Shown: positions 14,845-16,722 of the stretch, piece after piece
How the letters are laid out: the number at the start of each line of letters is the position of its first letter
Numbering within the stretch: the stretch's first letter is position 1
Source of the DNA: an uncultured Mesorhizobium sp.
GTDB taxonomy: Bacteria; Pseudomonadota; Alphaproteobacteria; Rhizobiales; Rhizobiaceae
Assembly: GCA_937958475.1 (NCBI GenBank)
Contig: CALFXR010000119.1
Span: 1-16,722 of the forward strand
Length of the DNA stretch: 16,722 nucleotides
Direction: 5' to 3'
Notes under the pieces: generated by a model
Databases searched by the model: none
Told to the model about the DNA's origin: nothing
Seen by the model: the letters and a program-made list of their open reading frames with translations, nothing else
Position numbers and translations under genes: made by a program

Positions 14845-15648
14845 GTGGCTGAATTCGTCAGCGAGATCCGGCCCGACGGCGTCGCGGTCGTCACCTTCGA
14901 CCTGCCCGAGCGGCTGAACCCGCTCGGTCCGGACGGGCTGCGGGCGCTCGCCGGCCATCTCGAGGCGCTGGCGGGTGATCCATCCGTCGCCGCCGTCGTG
15001 CTCACCGGCAGGGGCAAGGCGTATTCGTCGGGGGCGAGCCTCGACCGGCTGCTCGACCTGATGGGGAGCGACGGCTCGCCGGGCCTGCCGGACCACCTGA
15101 TCCGCGATCTCTTCGACGCGGCAGTCAACCCGATCCAGCGGGCGATCGCCGCCATGCCGAAGCCGGTGGTGACCGCGGTGAACGGTATCGCGGCGGGCGG
15201 CGGGGTGGGCCTGGCGCTGGCCGGCGACGTCGTGCTCGCCGCAGAGAGCGCCAGCTTCCACCTGACCTTCGTGCCCAACCTCGCCATCGTGCCCGACCTC
15301 GGCGCGAGCTGGTTCTTCTCGCGGCTGGCCGGGCGCGGCCGAGCGCTCGCCGCGATGATGACCGGCGAGGCGATCAGCGCCCGCCAGGCGCTCGACTGGG
15401 GGCTGGTGTGGCGCATCGAACCGGAGGAGACTCTCCTGGAGGCCGCCGTGGCGACCGCCGCGCGGCTCGGCAAAGGTCCGCGGCACATGTACCCGCTGCT
15501 CCGGCAGGCGGTCGACGACGCCTCGCGGCGCAGCCTGTCCGACCAGCTCGACCTCGAGCGCGACCTGAACGTGCAGCTCTGCGGGACGCCGCAGTTCGCG
15601 GAAGGGGTGCGCGCCTTCCTCGAAAAACGCCGGCCGAAATTCCAGTGA
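14845..15648 (+). CDS. Crotonase-family protein, PaaG-like enoyl-CoA isomerase
   Basis: This crotonase superfamily member has 267 residues. The oxyanion-hole segments are present: GKAYSSGASLDRL replaces the usual AFCAGADL, and NGIAAGGGVGLALAGD follows. Both hydratase glutamates are missing; the first is Gly122, and the second falls in FVPNLAIVPDL, which has no Glu. The Asp of VPDLGAS (Asp151) is retained, and the sequence FxxxFVxxxIVPDxGxSWFxxRLxGR resembles PaaG-type isomerases, where that Asp acts as the base. Double-bond isomerisation is therefore more likely than hydration, which the MaoC pair can supply. The GTG start is chosen for its AAAGG site and for a normal N-terminus (VAEFVSEIRPDGVAVVTFD). 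The gene is separated from the binding protein by 126 nt with a hairpin and precedes the racemase gene by 10 nt. Confidence 0.85.
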   Translation: MAEFVSEIRPDGVAVVTFDLPERLNPLGPDGLRALAGHLEALAGDPSVAAVVLTGRGKAYSSGASLDRLLDLMGSDGSPGLPDHLIRDLFDAAVNPIQRAIAAMPKPVVTAVNGIAAGGGVGLALAGDVVLAAESASFHLTFVPNLAIVPDLGASWFFSRLAGRGRALAAMMTGEAISARQALDWGLVWRIEPEETLLEAAVATAARLGKGPRHMYPLLRQAVDDASRRSLSDQLDLERDLNVQLCGTPQFAEGVRAFLEKRRPKFQ

Positions 15649-15658
15649 GGCGAAAAAA

Positions 15659-16722
15659 ATGCTCGAAGGCGTGAAGATCCTCGAGATCGAGGGGATCGGG
15701 CCCGGCCCGTTCGCCGGCATGACGCTGGCCGACCTCGGCGCCGAGGTGATCGTCGTGCACCGCAAGGGCGGCAAGGCGACGCCCGGCATCGGCACGCGGC
15801 CGCTGATCGTCGACCGGGGCAAGAAGTCGATCGCGCTCGACCTGAAGGATCCGGCCGACCTCGGCGTCGTCAAGGCGCTGATCGCGCGCTCCGACGCGCT
15901 GATCGAGGGGTTTCGCCCGGGCGTCATGGAGCGGCTGGGCCTCGGGCCGGACGTCGCCCGCGCGCTGCGGCCGTCGCTGGTCTACGGGCGGGTGACGGGA
16001 TGGGGGCAGGCGGGGCCGCGGGCGCTTGAGGCCGGGCACGACCTCAACTACCTGTCGCTCGCCGGCGCCGCGCATTTCGCCTCGCCGCCCGGCCAGCCGC
16101 CGGTGCCGCCGCCGACCCTGGTGGGCGACGTCGCGGGCGGCGCGCTCTACCTGGTGATCGGCATCCTGGCCGGCGTGCTGAAGGCCCGGGCGACGGGGCG
16201 GGGCTGCGTGGTCGACGCGGCGATCGTCGACGGCGCCGCGCACATGATGAACCTCCTGATGTCGCTCGGCGACGGCCTGTCGATGGAGCGCGGCAAGAAC
16301 CTGCTCGACGGGCCGCACTGGAGCGCCTGCTATGCCTGCGCCGACGGCCGCTTCGTCTCGGTGCAATGCCTGGAGCCGCAGTTCTACGCCGAATTCCTGA
16401 AAATCCTCGGCCTCTCGGACGATCCGGACTTTCTGAGCCAGATGGACGCGGCGCGCTGGCCGGCGCTGACGGCGCGCCTCGCCGCGCTGTTTTCGCAGCA
16501 GCCGCGCGCGCACTGGGCGGCGCTGTTCGACGGGACCGACGCCTGCGTGGCGCCGGTGCTCGACCCGGCCGAGGCGGAAGCCGACGCGCACATGGCGGCG
16601 CGCCGAACCTGGACGCGCGAAGGTGCTGCCCTGCAGGCGGCGCCGGCGCCGCGCTTTGCGGCCGGCGCGCGAGGCTTCGGGCCGATCCCGCGGCGCGACG
16701 AGCACAGGGCGGAAATCCTCGC
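15659..16722 (+). CDS. Alpha-methylacyl-CoA racemase, family III CoA-transferase fold (partial at right edge)
   Basis: 354 codons are visible and the frame runs off the window; little should be missing, since relatives have about 360-380 residues. The N-terminus GPGPFAGMTLADLGAEVIVV and GFRPGVMERLGLGP are family III motifs. GHDLNYLSLAG with His127, LVGDVAGGALY with Asp157 and LEPQFYAEF with Glu239 match the racemase catalytic His, Asp and Glu. As I recall, the mycobacterial racemase residues are His126, Asp156 and Glu241. These motifs separate racemases from formyl- or carnitine-CoA transferases of the same fold, which have an Asp nucleophile elsewhere. The enzyme interconverts (2R)- and (2S)-2-methylacyl-CoA, needed before an S-specific dehydrogenase can act. 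GTGAGG precedes the A-rich leader and ATG; the gene is 10 nt after the crotonase. Confidence 0.9.
   Translation, partial: MLEGVKILEIEGIGPGPFAGMTLADLGAEVIVVHRKGGKATPGIGTRPLIVDRGKKSIALDLKDPADLGVVKALIARSDALIEGFRPGVMERLGLGPDVARALRPSLVYGRVTGWGQAGPRALEAGHDLNYLSLAGAAHFASPPGQPPVPPPTLVGDVAGGALYLVIGILAGVLKARATGRGCVVDAAIVDGAAHMMNLLMSLGDGLSMERGKNLLDGPHWSACYACADGRFVSVQCLEPQFYAEFLKILGLSDDPDFLSQMDAARWPALTARLAALFSQQPRAHWAALFDGTDACVAPVLDPAEAEADAHMAARRTWTREGAALQAAPAPRFAAGARGFGPIPRRDEHRAEIL

Overview
The window is GC-rich DNA with tightly packed, overlapping genes. Its gene content (a Liv-type ABC importer next to acyl-CoA enzymes, and a large L-S/T-x-x-Q-V/I-x-A repeat protein) suggests an alphaproteobacterium, perhaps of the Hyphomicrobiales. 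That placement is an inference from style and gene families. No rRNA, tRNA, CRISPR array, insertion sequence or phage gene was seen.

Left region (1-2501, minus strand). This is the N-terminal 833 codons of a giant repetitive protein whose C-terminus lies beyond the left edge. After seven residues it is an unbroken run of octapeptides, about 103 of them. These are organised in a perfectly phased 408-bp (136-residue, 17-octapeptide) unit and, above that, a probable 1632-bp (four-unit) block. Its function is unknown. A gap of about 480 bp (2502-2982) with several inverted repeats separates it from the next gene.

Centre and right (2983-16722). A LysR-type regulator (minus strand) diverges from a plus-strand run of thirteen genes that is probably one transcription unit or a few coupled ones. 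In order these are: an SCP-x-type thiolase, two small hot-dog (MaoC/HadAB-like) hydratase subunits, an acyl-CoA dehydrogenase of the LCAD/IVD type, a short-chain dehydrogenase, the LivH-LivM-LivG-LivF importer core, a long-chain-type acyl-CoA synthetase, a LivK-type periplasmic binding protein, a PaaG-like crotonase and an alpha-methylacyl-CoA racemase cut by the right edge. Several junctions are ATGA start-stop overlaps.

How the genes fit together (inference). The binding protein and importer bring in a carboxylic acid and the AMP-dependent synthetase activates it to its CoA ester. The racemase sets the 2-methyl stereocentre. The dehydrogenase, the hydratase-2-type dimer, the SDR dehydrogenase and the SCP-x thiolase then carry out one beta-oxidation turn, with the crotonase shifting a double bond where needed. 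This enzyme set mirrors the eukaryotic peroxisomal route for branched fatty acids and bile-acid side chains (AMACR, D-bifunctional protein, SCPx). The likely substrate is therefore a 2-methyl-branched, isoprenoid or sterol-side-chain acid rather than an amino acid. The LysR protein is the obvious candidate regulator, with a dyad-rich operator region at 3884-3922.
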